Assembly (NCBI GenBank): GCA_903834925.1
Contig: CAILLA010000086.1
Coordinates: 1 to 60,774 of the forward strand
Direction of reading: 5' to 3'
Source of the DNA: an uncultured Schlesneria sp.
GTDB taxonomy: Bacteria > Planctomycetota > Planctomycetia > Planctomycetales > Planctomycetaceae
DNA: 60,774 bases
The notes beneath the pieces were generated by a model, which saw nothing but the letters and a program-made list of their open reading frames with translations, searched no databases and was not told the origin of the DNA. The position numbers and the translations under genes are program-made. This document shows positions 35,959 through 44,380 of this stretch, in pieces. How positions within the stretch are numbered: position 1 is the stretch's first letter; each line of letters starts with the position of its first letter.

Positions 35959-36059
35959 GTGCCACTGAATGACCGTCTTCGGTCACTCAGTGTGTTTCGG
36001 TCGCGAGTTGGCAAGTCGGACAAGACACTGCGTCGGAGAAGACTCCGATGCAGTGGCAC
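35959..36059. repeat. BIME-like double-hairpin repeat (reverse orientation)
   Basis: Bounded by GTGCCAC and GTGGCAC, with the TGACCGTCTTCGGTCA hairpin first and the GTCGGAGAAGACTCCGA hairpin second, so it is inverted relative to the copies at 2804-3029. It sits between the 17M-like gene and the end of the BON gene. Confidence 0.85.
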
Positions 36060-36110
36060 TTCCGACCGATACTGGTATGACAAAAGCCATTCCACCGTTG
36101 CCCATTGCGA

Positions 36111-36764
36111 CTACAAAATGGCAAGGTTGTTCTGGACTTCGGTCACTCCTGGGGCACTCCACGCGGCTCTTCCCGCTTCGTCTCGCTCGTCCCAGGTGCG
36201 GATGGTCCCTGTCAATGTCACCTTGCCACCAATTGCTGAAACCGAAACGTGCTCGGCGTCAATTTCAGCATCACGTTTCAAAGCGCTTTCGATGGCCTCT
36301 TTGACCGCTGTTGCCTGAACCTTTGGCTTCAGCGTGATATTGTTTGTGACCCCTTTCACGCCCGAAAGATAGGAGACAGCGCTGACTGCGGAATTCTGTT
36401 CGAACCCGAATGTGACGGCACCGGTTAGTGTCACCCAGCCCTTTTCGATGGTCGCCTGGATGCCGCTCGGCACCCACACGTGCCATTTCAGTGAATTCGC
36501 CACGGCTTCGGCGATTTCGGTATCGGCATGGTTGCGGTCATCCGTCAGTTTGACGTCCAACTCCTCGGCGATCGCCTTGACGCCATCCACTCGCTGGGTC
36601 GCCCGTTCCGCTGCTCCTTTTTCGGCATAATGCGGAACTGTGCCACTGAGTGTCACAACGCCATTATGCGTCGCGACGTTTACGTTAGTCGCCGTCAGGG
36701 ATGATTCCCAACGCAGTTCCTGCAGCACGTCTTGCTTCAACTGTTCGTCTGTTTTCATTTTCAT
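36111..36764 (-). CDS. Triple-BON-domain protein (OsmY-like)
   Basis: 217 residues from the ATG at 36764 (an ATG at 36758 is also possible). Three BON domains, about 5-70, 80-148 and 152-217, each contain V-T-L-(S/T)-G-(T/A) ([27 protein letters not shown]). BON domains bind phospholipid. OsmY has two and is induced by osmotic stress. No signal peptide is evident, so it may be cytoplasmic. The longer open frame upstream only translates the leader hairpin. Confidence 0.85.
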   Translation of the reverse strand: MKMKTDEQLKQDVLQELRWESSLTATNVNVATHNGVVTLSGTVPHYAEKGAAERATQRVDGVKAIAEELDVKLTDDRNHADTEIAEAVANSLKWHVWVPSGIQATIEKGWVTLTGAVTFGFEQNSAVSAVSYLSGVKGVTNNITLKPKVQATAVKEAIESALKRDAEIDAEHVSVSAIGGKVTLTGTIRTWDERDEAGRAAWSAPGVTEVQNNLAIL

Positions 36765-36783
36765 ACCGATCTCGCCTATGGCG

Positions 36784-36836
36784 AAAAAAAAAGCCGACGT
36801 GCTGAACGCCGAATTGGCGTTCAATCACGTCGGCTT
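36784..36836 (-). promoter_or_regulatory. Terminator-like leader hairpin of BON gene
   Basis: In gene direction AAGCCGACGTG pairs with CACGTCGGCTT (11 bp), topped by TGAACGCC/GGCGTTCA (8 bp), followed by nine T. It ends 20 bases before the ATG. The base stem is identical to that before kaiC, while the upper stem differs, which points to conserved use rather than chance. Confidence 0.7.
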
Positions 36837-36847
36837 ACTCTGCAACA

Positions 36848-36893
36848 GGCCCGCCGGCTGTCCGGTGTGCCTTTTACTTTGTCGTCCAACGAA
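36848..36893 (-). promoter_or_regulatory. Shared leader block of BON gene
   Basis: In gene direction it reads TCGTTGGACGACAAAGTAAA then AGGCA, followed by a hairpin (CACCGGACAGCCGGCGGG). The first 25 bases differ from the DksA-like leader (33991-34034) at only three positions. A further hairpin (TGTGCG/CGCACA, 36908-36934) lies just upstream, as in the DksA-like region. Confidence 0.5.
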
Positions 36894-36934
36894 GTCTGTT
36901 GAGTCATTGTGCGGAAATTAGGATTCCTCGCACA

Positions 36935-37238
36935 GCAATGATACTAGTAACGTTAAACGTCAGATAGCAATGAATAACAGTGAATTTCCAAAGAAGACCA
37001 TAAAATAAAACGACATGTCCTATGAATGAGAAAACGTTTTCTTCGTGTCGATGATTCGTGTCTATCGGTTCGGCCATTCAACGGTGACACGCATCGATAA
37101 AGGTTGTTATGATCTCAAGACCTTTTTCGAATCAACTGATTGAGAGCTTGGCCCTTCGAGAAGTCGCGTTTGCGTACGAGTCGATGACTGGCGTGATGGC
37201 AATCCAACAAATCGAGAGCAATATTAAGGGCATTCGAC
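36935..37238. other. Gene-free spacer between divergent genes
   Basis: About 300 AT-richer bases between the BON leader and the DUF1501 start. It should carry a promoter for each direction. No coding region or repeat is evident. Confidence 0.5.
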
Positions 37239-38702
37239 ATGAACCGATCGTGTTTTGCTCATCCACAATTGTCGCGTCGTACTGCGGTACAGATAGGTTC
37301 GATTGGCCTGCTCGGACTCGGCATGAATCATGTCGACGGCCTGCATTCGTTGGCATCCGAAAATCAGGTAAGTTTGCCGAATCGCCGGGTGAAAGGCGTT
37401 ATCTACATCTTTCTGTCGGGGGGACTTGGTCAGCACGACAGTTTCGATCCAAAGCCCGACGCTCCGGAGAACATCCGCGGTGAATTCGCTCCCATTGAAA
37501 CGAAAACGCCTGGTGTTTGCGTCTGTGAGCACCTGCCGATGCTGGCGGCCCGAAGTCATCAATGGGCACTCGTCCGGTCGTTGACGCATCCCTACAACGA
37601 ACATTCGGCAGGCCACCATGTGATGTTGACGGGCCGAACACCGCTGCCCGTCGGGTTTGACGGAAATCGACCGAAACCGACCGACTTCCCCTCGATTGCA
37701 TCTGTCGTAACGCGAGTGGTCCCGACAAGAAACAATCTTCCTCCAGCGGCAGTGTTGCCTGAAAAGCTGATTCACGTCACTGGCCGTACGATCCCCGGCC
37801 AATTCGCGGGTGAAATGGGGCCAAAATCTGAGCCTTGGTTTATCGAAGCCAGTCAGTATCGAGATACGAAGTACATTCACGGTGCCTTTCCGGAGTATGG
37901 ATTCCAACGCCAGCAAGGTCGGATGAATCCCCCGAATTACCGCTTTGAAGCACCGAAACTGGAACTCGCCGAAAATATGCTGAGGGACAAGTTTCAGTCC
38001 CGTCTTCAACTTTTGGAATCGATTCAACGACAGCGAACATCCCTTGATCAGGCCGCTGATGTCCTTGAGTTTGATCGTCATCGCCAAACCGCAGTCTCGA
38101 TGTTGCTCGAAGGAGGTGTGCATCGGGCCCTTGATGTCCATGTGGCTGACGCGAAGGATCAGGATCGGTATGGTCGCAATTCATTTGGCTGGTCCCTGTT
38201 GATGGCTCGTCAGCTGGTCGAAGCAGGTGTCAGCCTGGTTCAGGTCAATCTCGGTAACGACGAATCCTGGGATACCCATGAAGCCGCTTTTGGAAATTTG
38301 AAGAATTTTCTTTTGCCGCCAACTGACCGAGCCGTTTCTGCGCTGATTGACGATCTTTCCGAACGAGGAATGCTCGACGATGTCTTGATCGTTATGGCCG
38401 GCGAATTTGGGCGCACGCCGAAAGTCTTTACGTTCCCTGGTGCCGAAACGAAACTCCCCGGGCGAGACCACTGGGGTGCTGTTCAATCCGTCTTCTTTGC
38501 TGGTGGAGGAACTCGCGGAGGGACGGTAATCGGATCTTCCGACAGCCTTGGAGGGTATCCAAAGTCTGATGCTCAAACCCCTGAAAATATGGCGGCAACG
38601 ATCTACGAAGCACTCGGATTACCGGCAACCATTTCTTGGAAAGACGTTCTTGATCGGCCGCACCACGTTTATCATGGTGATCCAATCAAAGGCATGACGT
38701 GA
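37239..38702 (+). CDS. DUF1501 protein, Tat-exported, stand-alone
   Basis: 487 residues. The Tat-like N-terminus LSRRTAVQIGSIGLLGLG is followed by IYIFLSGGLGQHDSFDPKPD, RSLTHPYNEHSAGHHVMLTG and IVMAGEFGRTPKVF with PGRDHWG. It has the same fold as the gene at 17319, but the usual DUF1549-DUF1553 partner is not adjacent. A 305-residue frame on the opposite strand is a shadow of this gene. Confidence 0.88.
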   Translation: MNRSCFAHPQLSRRTAVQIGSIGLLGLGMNHVDGLHSLASENQVSLPNRRVKGVIYIFLSGGLGQHDSFDPKPDAPENIRGEFAPIETKTPGVCVCEHLPMLAARSHQWALVRSLTHPYNEHSAGHHVMLTGRTPLPVGFDGNRPKPTDFPSIASVVTRVVPTRNNLPPAAVLPEKLIHVTGRTIPGQFAGEMGPKSEPWFIEASQYRDTKYIHGAFPEYGFQRQQGRMNPPNYRFEAPKLELAENMLRDKFQSRLQLLESIQRQRTSLDQAADVLEFDRHRQTAVSMLLEGGVHRALDVHVADAKDQDRYGRNSFGWSLLMARQLVEAGVSLVQVNLGNDESWDTHEAAFGNLKNFLLPPTDRAVSALIDDLSERGMLDDVLIVMAGEFGRTPKVFTFPGAETKLPGRDHWGAVQSVFFAGGGTRGGTVIGSSDSLGGYPKSDAQTPENMAATIYEALGLPATISWKDVLDRPHHVYHGDPIKGMT

Positions 38703-38864
38703 ACCTGATTCTCTTGATCGAGTGAGCGACTTCGCTTTGCTCGCTGAGATTGCACGTGGGGCGGCTAAGTTTTCGAACAGGGACAAACCGTCCCCGCGTT
38801 TGCCGAGTTTTCCGTAGTGGCGTACACTCTGGGTTGAAGAAACTCTCTCAGGGAAAATTCGACC

Positions 38865-39725
38865 ATGTCTGCATCGCCGTATGTCATCAACGTTACCCGA
38901 GCTACGTTCCAGCAGGACGTCGTTCAGAAATCCATGGAACTTCCAGTCGTTATCGACTTCTGGGCGCCGTGGTGTAATCCTTGCCTGAAGCTGGCCCCGA
39001 TTCTTGAAGCACTTGCCGTCGAAATGGCGGGAAAATTTATCCTGGCCAAAGTGAACACCGACGAGGAGCCCGAGATCGCTCAGGCGTTTCGTGTCGAATC
39101 GCTTCCGACGGTGTTCGCACTGGTTCAAGGTCAACCCGTCGATCAGTTCGCAGGTTTGTTGACGGCTGAACAAGCGCGAGAATGGGTGACTCGACTCCTT
39201 CCCTCACCGGCTCAACTGCTGGCACAAGAAGGGATGCAGTTAGCCGAAACCGATCCGAAAGCAGCGGAAATCAAATTCCGCGAAGCATTGGCGCTGGCGC
39301 CGGAAGAAGACTCGCTGAAGATTTGTCTGGTGAGTGTCGTACTGAAGCAGGGACGGCTCGACGAATGTGCGTCGATGCTTGAAGAGCTGGAAAAGCGAGG
39401 GTTCCTGGAACCCGAAGCCGAGCGATTGAAATCGGAACTCGACGTTCGACGATCAGCGGCGGAAGTGGGTGGTGTCGATATTGCCCGGAAGGCCGCCGAG
39501 GCCGATCCGACAAACCTTCACCTGCAGATTCAATTGGCAGATGCCTACGCCGCATCCCAACAGCACCGCAAGGCACTGGAACTTTGTCTGAAGGTCGTGC
39601 AGGAAGATTTTGGTGAGGCCCGGGCCGAGGCCAAGTCGACGATGGTCAAAATCTTTGACATGCTTGGTCCGGCTTCCGAGCTGACAGGCGAATACCGACG
39701 CAAGCTGGCAACGGCGCTTTATTAA
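38865..39725 (+). CDS. Thioredoxin-TPR protein (YbbN/CnoX-like)
   Basis: 286 residues. The N-terminal thioredoxin domain has WAPWCNPCLKLAPIL, an intact CxxC, and cis-Pro in VESLPTVFAL. From about residue 125 a TPR-type helical region resembles the C-terminal domain of YbbN/CnoX. CnoX holds folding intermediates for chaperonin and protects them from oxidation. E. coli CnoX lacks a full CxxC, while this one keeps both cysteines, so redox activity is likely. CAGGGA precedes the ATG. Confidence 0.85.
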   Translation: MSASPYVINVTRATFQQDVVQKSMELPVVIDFWAPWCNPCLKLAPILEALAVEMAGKFILAKVNTDEEPEIAQAFRVESLPTVFALVQGQPVDQFAGLLTAEQAREWVTRLLPSPAQLLAQEGMQLAETDPKAAEIKFREALALAPEEDSLKICLVSVVLKQGRLDECASMLEELEKRGFLEPEAERLKSELDVRRSAAEVGGVDIARKAAEADPTNLHLQIQLADAYAASQQHRKALELCLKVVQEDFGEARAEAKSTMVKIFDMLGPASELTGEYRRKLATALY

Positions 39726-39739
39726 ACCTGCTCGATCCA

Positions 39740-40588
39740 GTGGAAGTTTTCACTTTGCTCAATTCCTTCGCCGAGATCGAACCTCGGGTCCTCGCCACGG
39801 GGTATCTCATCGCGTTGTTGTTCGCGGGAAGCGCCTTCGTTTGGAGGCAATTGTTCAAACGACAGTCTCACGAAAAGTCATTCTTGCCGTTGAACGAAGA
39901 ACCACGCGCCCGCTGGAACTCTTTTCCCGAAAATTTCATCGTCATTCTTACGGTCTCGCTGTTGTTGTTAGGGCCGATACTGTGGTTATTAAAGACGTCT
40001 ACCGAAGACCAACCGTCGATCTCCCTGGGCACATTGGTCGAGCGCGTTCTCTTTAATCTGAGCTTAAGCCTGATTTTTGCGGTCGTCCCCTGTTCAAAAG
40101 AACGTCCGTGGTCAGCGATCGGAATCCGATTTAACGATCTTCGCGAACAAGTCAGATTGGGCGTCTACGGATTCTTTGCGTCGGTCATTCCAATGATCGT
40201 TTCGATGTTCATGACATTGCCGTTTCGAGGTGCCGAGAATCAGCATTCCCTGTTGAAACAGCTCATGGAATCTCCTGACATGGCGACGGTTTCGATGATC
40301 GCCGTGACTGCGGTCATCGCGGCTCCCATTTTTGAGGAGTTAATTTACCGAGTGATCCTGCAAGGCTGGCTATCAAAAATCTTTCCCGCTTCCGTTTCAA
40401 TCCCGTTGGTTGCCGTGTTATTCGCCAGTGCTCATGGCTGGCGCGATGGCCTGGCATTGATGCCGCTGGCACTGATCCTGGGCTATGTCTTTCACCGTCA
40501 ACACAGTTATCTGGCGGTGGTCGTGATTCATGCGTTATTCAATGCTACTATGCTGACGTTACAGTTGCTGAGTCCAACATCAACGTAA
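39740..40588 (+). CDS. CPBP-family intramembrane metalloprotease
   Basis: 282 residues with about seven membrane segments. Active-site motifs of the CPBP/Abi (CAAX protease and bacteriocin-processing) family are EELIYRVILQG (EExxxR), VLFASAHGWRDG (His) and VVIHALFNA (His). The start is a GTG 15 bases after the preceding stop, with no ribosome binding site, so translation may be coupled to the thioredoxin-TPR gene. Substrate is unknown. Confidence 0.8.
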   Translation: MEVFTLLNSFAEIEPRVLATGYLIALLFAGSAFVWRQLFKRQSHEKSFLPLNEEPRARWNSFPENFIVILTVSLLLLGPILWLLKTSTEDQPSISLGTLVERVLFNLSLSLIFAVVPCSKERPWSAIGIRFNDLREQVRLGVYGFFASVIPMIVSMFMTLPFRGAENQHSLLKQLMESPDMATVSMIAVTAVIAAPIFEELIYRVILQGWLSKIFPASVSIPLVAVLFASAHGWRDGLALMPLALILGYVFHRQHSYLAVVVIHALFNATMLTLQLLSPTST

Positions 40589-40715
40589 CGAACTTGTTGC
40601 ACGGATGCGTTGTCCTTCACTCTGTTTTCCTTCCTGGAAATGGAATCCCACTGGTAAGGTGTCTGTACAATCGAATTCCATGTGAATCGCATGCATTTGA
40701 CACCAGGAATTGACG

Positions 40716-41981
40716 ATGAATTTCCCTCCCGTAGATGAACAACTCGCGATCATTCGTCGCGGCGTTGAGAAAATTGTTCCCGAAGAAGAACTGGCCGCAA
40801 AACTCGCCAAAAGCCGCGAGACAGGCAAACCATTACGAATCAAATACGGGATCGATCCGACGGGGATCGATGTCCATCTTGGTCATACCGTTCCGCTGAG
40901 AAAAATGCGGCAGTTTCAGGAATTGGGGCATCAGGCCGTCATCATTATCGGGAACTACACGGCGCTGGTCGGCGATCCCAGCGGTCGCGATCAGGCCCGG
41001 TCGAAAAAGCTGACCGAAGCGGACGTCGAAGCGAACGCAAGGGATTACCTGAATCAGGTCGGCAAGGTCATCGATATTTCGAAGGCAGAAGTTCATCGTA
41101 ACGGCGACTGGTTTGCGAAAATGAGCTTTGCCGACATCCTGCAACTGTGCGGCAAGATCACTGTCGCCCAATTGCTGACTCGTGACGATTTTGCCAAGCG
41201 GTACGCCAACCAGTCTCCGATTTTCCTGCACGAATGCCTGTACCCCATGATGCAAGCCTGGGATTCGGTCATGATCAAGTCGGATATTGAACTGGGGGGG
41301 ACCGAGCAGCTTTACAGCTTCATGCTGGCCCGCGACCTGCAGCGGGACCAGAACCTGCCGCAGCAGATCGGCGTCATGTCACCGATTCTCGTCGGTACCG
41401 ACGGCGAACAGAAAATGGGGAAGAGCCTGGGGAACTACATCGGGATCTCGGAATCACCATTCGACATGATGAAAAAGTTCATGCAGATCCCTGATGCGAC
41501 GATGGGGATCTATTTCAATCTGCTGACGAATGTCCCTCTGGAAGAAGTGGCCACGATTCTGGCGGGACATCCGAAAGACGCAAAAATTCGACTCGCAAAG
41601 CTGGTTATCGCCGGATACCACTCCGAACAACAGGCCAACGAAGCCGCCGACCGCTGGCAGCGTGAAGTCGGTGGCGGCGAACTACCAACCGATATTCCGA
41701 CCGTCACGCTGAATCTAAAAACGCTGGCGGGTCAGCTTCCGCAATGCCAGGCCGATCTGGCCAATGGTCGTCTGGCGATTGCCCAGTTGATGAAAGCAGC
41801 AGGCCTGGTTCCGTCGACAAGCGACGCGATGCGAATGATCTCGCAAGGGGGAGTTTCCTACTACGACGGAGATCAGCCAACCCCGATCACCGACACAAAG
41901 CTCGTTCTCGATCTGAAACCCGGTCGACTGATTAAGGCAGGACGGAAGAAGATCGTACGTCTGGAAATTGTCACGGAGTAG
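40716..41981 (+). CDS. tyrS: Tyrosyl-tRNA synthetase
   Basis: 421 residues. This class I synthetase charges tRNA-Tyr. HIGH-type HLGH lies in GIDPTGIDVHLGHTVPLRKM and KMSKS-type KMGKS in QKMGKSLGN. A C-terminal S4 RNA-binding domain has SDAMRMISQGGVSYYDGD. I prefer the ATG at 40716, with CCAGGA upstream, over the TTG at 40710. The overall pattern fits the TyrS2 (TyrZ) type with a long N-terminal segment. Confidence 0.93.
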   Translation: MNFPPVDEQLAIIRRGVEKIVPEEELAAKLAKSRETGKPLRIKYGIDPTGIDVHLGHTVPLRKMRQFQELGHQAVIIIGNYTALVGDPSGRDQARSKKLTEADVEANARDYLNQVGKVIDISKAEVHRNGDWFAKMSFADILQLCGKITVAQLLTRDDFAKRYANQSPIFLHECLYPMMQAWDSVMIKSDIELGGTEQLYSFMLARDLQRDQNLPQQIGVMSPILVGTDGEQKMGKSLGNYIGISESPFDMMKKFMQIPDATMGIYFNLLTNVPLEEVATILAGHPKDAKIRLAKLVIAGYHSEQQANEAADRWQREVGGGELPTDIPTVTLNLKTLAGQLPQCQADLANGRLAIAQLMKAAGLVPSTSDAMRMISQGGVSYYDGDQPTPITDTKLVLDLKPGRLIKAGRKKIVRLEIVTE

Positions 41982-41994
41982 CAGAAACCGATCG

Positions 41995-42033
41995 CAGCAA
42001 GAGTTCGTGGTGATGAACCGCGAACTCTTGCTG
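41995..42033. terminator. Bidirectional hairpin after tyrS
   Basis: CAGCAAGAGTTCG (41995-42007) pairs perfectly over 13 bp with 42021-42033, with a 13-base loop. It lies 13 bases after the tyrS stop and before the convergent ceramidase-like gene. There is no clear T-run. Confidence 0.5.
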
Positions 42034-42092
42034 GCGCGTGGCGACGAAATCGATTTGCGGCACGATCCAACGGCAGCGGCACCAAATCCGAC

Positions 42093-43541
42093 TCAATCTC
42101 GGACTTGTTTGACGAGTTTCTTGACGGACTGGGTGATTCGATCTTCCACGTCGCCCGACCAGCGCAATGCCGGGCGACCGTATTCGAAAAGGTTTGATCC
42201 CCCTTCGTAACCCCCTTCTTCCCATACTCGACGGGAGGGGATGTACGCGATCATGTCGTCGACGTAGCCGCAGACCCACGTCCCTGAACCGAACTCGCTT
42301 TTGAAGCGAAGTGCGTAGTCAACAACGGTTTCGGCCCCTTGACCGATGACCAGCGTCTCTTTCCCGAGACACCATGCGTGTACCGGATAGGGATACGATT
42401 CTGAAAACACTTCTCCGGCATCAAGCTGTTTCAGCAGCCTCGCTGCCCAGCGAGCGCGGATGGCGTTGTTATCCTTGGCGAAGACTTCAAGTTCTTCTCG
42501 AGTCACTGTCTTTAAATAGGGCAACTCGATGATCTCAAACGCGGTACGAAGTCCCGAGGTAACGAGAGTCATCGGTTGAGCCAACGCTTCGTCGACCCCA
42601 ACAGCCAGCATGTGACCGTAACGCTGACACAGTTCTACGGTCCGGCGTGGTAACGGGTTCTGATCGCCGCCGCAGGTATTCACGAACATGGCCGTCGCGC
42701 CCGGATGGTTCTGTTCCAGCTCAAGTTGTGCAAAACCGGGATAATCTCCGCACCAGGTGAGAAAACTGAGCGTCGTCGGATGACAGGCATAGCCGAACAG
42801 GATCGCTTCCAGTTTCCCATCGGGTCGAGTCACCTTCATCACAGGGACCACATGATCTACGGGACCAACAAAAGGGATTCCGCGTTCGATCATTGAGGGA
42901 ACATCCGCTTCTCGGTTATTACGCCGATTGACCGCGAATGTCGCTCGTCCTTCCCCAAGACTGAGAGTTGCCGGTGCAAGATTCGCCAAAGACTGGCCCA
43001 CCAGATCAACCGTTCGCTTGACCATCAGCGAGGTATATTCCTCGACCAGTTGCACTTGTTCGGCATCGACCGGGTAATAGTCGACCAGGTCGTTTCCCAG
43101 CCGGGGTCCGCAGTGATTGTGTGAGAACGTGAACATGATCTGGCTGCGGTCGAGACCATGTTTGAGCTTGACCTGTTCGAAAACCAGATCACTCATCCCT
43201 TTGGGAACTCCCTGAAAATCGCTGGTGATCAGGACAGCTCGATGTCCGTTGTGATCCTCAAGCGCCAGGGCTTTCATCCACAAATCGTGCAACTTGCCGT
43301 CCGGGGCGCGTCGGGTGCCATAACCGGCGAGCCAGACTGGCTTGTCGGGTGTGATCACAACCTTCGCGACACCGGCCTTCCAGACGAAAACGGGTTGCTT
43401 CGTAACGACGACGGAATCATCAGCAAGGCTGATGCTGATGAAGAGATAGGTCGCCGCGAAAAATAACACAAACAGATTGACGACAACCTTCATCGCGAAG
43501 CGACTATTTCGATTTTCGAGTGCGACCATCGACAAGTTCAC
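42093..43541 (-). CDS. Secreted neutral/alkaline ceramidase-like protein
   Basis: Up to 482 residues. The start is uncertain: GTG 43541, ATG 43529 or ATG 43493; the last gives the signal peptide KVVVNLFVLFFAATYLFIS directly. Family features are KVVITPDKPVWLAGYGTR near the mature N-terminus and the zinc-ligand region MFTFSHNHCGPRLG. Later come PGATAMFVNTCGGDQNPLPR and a C-terminal segment around AYIPSRRVWEEGGYEGG. In Planctomycetes this N-terminal ceramidase domain is common and the substrate may not be ceramide. It directly follows the response-regulator gene. Confidence 0.82.
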   Translation of the reverse strand: MNLSMVALENRNSRFAMKVVVNLFVLFFAATYLFISISLADDSVVVTKQPVFVWKAGVAKVVITPDKPVWLAGYGTRRAPDGKLHDLWMKALALEDHNGHRAVLITSDFQGVPKGMSDLVFEQVKLKHGLDRSQIMFTFSHNHCGPRLGNDLVDYYPVDAEQVQLVEEYTSLMVKRTVDLVGQSLANLAPATLSLGEGRATFAVNRRNNREADVPSMIERGIPFVGPVDHVVPVMKVTRPDGKLEAILFGYACHPTTLSFLTWCGDYPGFAQLELEQNHPGATAMFVNTCGGDQNPLPRRTVELCQRYGHMLAVGVDEALAQPMTLVTSGLRTAFEIIELPYLKTVTREELEVFAKDNNAIRARWAARLLKQLDAGEVFSESYPYPVHAWCLGKETLVIGQGAETVVDYALRFKSEFGSGTWVCGYVDDMIAYIPSRRVWEEGGYEGGSNLFEYGRPALRWSGDVEDRITQSVKKLVKQVRD

Positions 43542-44027
43542 TTATTCTTCGTCATCGTCAGATTCGGTTTCGACATCTGGCTTTGGCGCTTTCTTGCGAC
43601 TGAGTCGTTTGATGGGTGATGGCTTTTCTTTTTCGGAAACCATTGCCCTGGTTTCAAAAATCCGTCGCACAGATTCAAGCAGCACTTCCATCGGAAATGG
43701 TTTACGCAGGTAATCGGCGACGCCCAGCATCTCTGCATAAGCTTTGTGCCGTCCCCCTTCATTGGCGGTGATCATGATCACTGCGGGAGGGGCCGGCAGT
43801 GTTTTCAAGAACTCAAGAACGGGAAATCCACCCATGCGAGGCATCATCATATCCGTGATGACCAGGTCGGGATTCAACGTTTCGATCTGTCGCTGGCCTT
43901 CGATACCATTCGGAGCGAGAAAGACTCGATAACCATTTCCGGTCAGCACGCCGTGCAGCATCGACGCGATTTCACGGTCGTCATCAATAATCAGGATTGT
44001 TTTGTCAGTCGGTTCAGCGGCCATCAA
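43542..44027 (-). CDS. Single-domain response regulator with acidic tail
   Basis: 161 residues. The receiver domain (about 9-125) has ILIIDDDRE, the phospho-Asp in [14 protein letters not shown] in IMITANEGG and K in [10 protein letters not shown]. After it, a basic Lys-rich stretch and a C-terminal ESDDDEE replace an output domain. No kinase is adjacent. It lies directly upstream of the ceramidase-like gene (stop and next start abut), so they are probably co-transcribed. Confidence 0.85.
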   Translation of the reverse strand: MMAAEPTDKTILIIDDDREIASMLHGVLTGNGYRVFLAPNGIEGQRQIETLNPDLVITDMMMPRMGGFPVLEFLKTLPAPPAVIMITANEGGRHKAYAEMLGVADYLRKPFPMEVLLESVRRIFETRAMVSEKEKPSPIKRLSRKKAPKPDVETESDDDEE

Positions 44028-44182
44028 ATCAGCCTCGGCGTGGAGATAATTTTCATCGTTATGTCACAGTCCATCGTAGAACGCCATCGCAAAGGAGACA
44101 AGCCGATCAACTTTGATGCTTTGGGATAACCTGGGATTTGCAGTTGTGCGAGAGTTTTTGCGGTTCTACGCAGTTTTTTACG

Positions 44183-44370
44183 GCTGTGCGCGGGTCTCCT
44201 GACCCCGTACCACATCTTCTCGGGGTCTCTCGACCCCTCTTCAATCGATATAATCGGGAAATCTTCCAAATTGTTCTTTTCAAGCATTGCGTTATGTGAA
44301 ATCGAAGAGGAGACCTTCGGTCGGTTCCGGTGAGCGGTCTCTGTGCGGGGTCAGGAGACCCGCGCACAAC
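44183..44370. repeat. GTCTCCTGACCCC repeat pair, 3' side of DUF1559 gene
   Basis: 44183-44241 reads TGTGCGCGGGTCTCCTGACC, then CCGTACCACATCTTCTCGGG and GTCTCTCGACCCC. 44341-44370 contains an inverted copy (GGGGTCAGGAGACCCGCGCA). A third copy, direct with the first, lies at 45584-45663 on the other side of the DUF1559 gene. Each holds small hairpins. Confidence 0.75.
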
Positions 44371-44380
44371 GCGACTCGGT

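Noticed and set aside
36765-36824. Extra 20 N-terminal residues of the BON protein ([14 protein letters not shown]...)
   Set aside because: They are encoded by the terminator-like leader hairpin and T-run; the BON domain begins at the ATG at 36764.
37224-38141. 305-residue open frame on the minus strand
   Set aside because: It is an antisense shadow of the DUF1501 gene, which has clear family motifs; the minus frame has no recognisable pattern.
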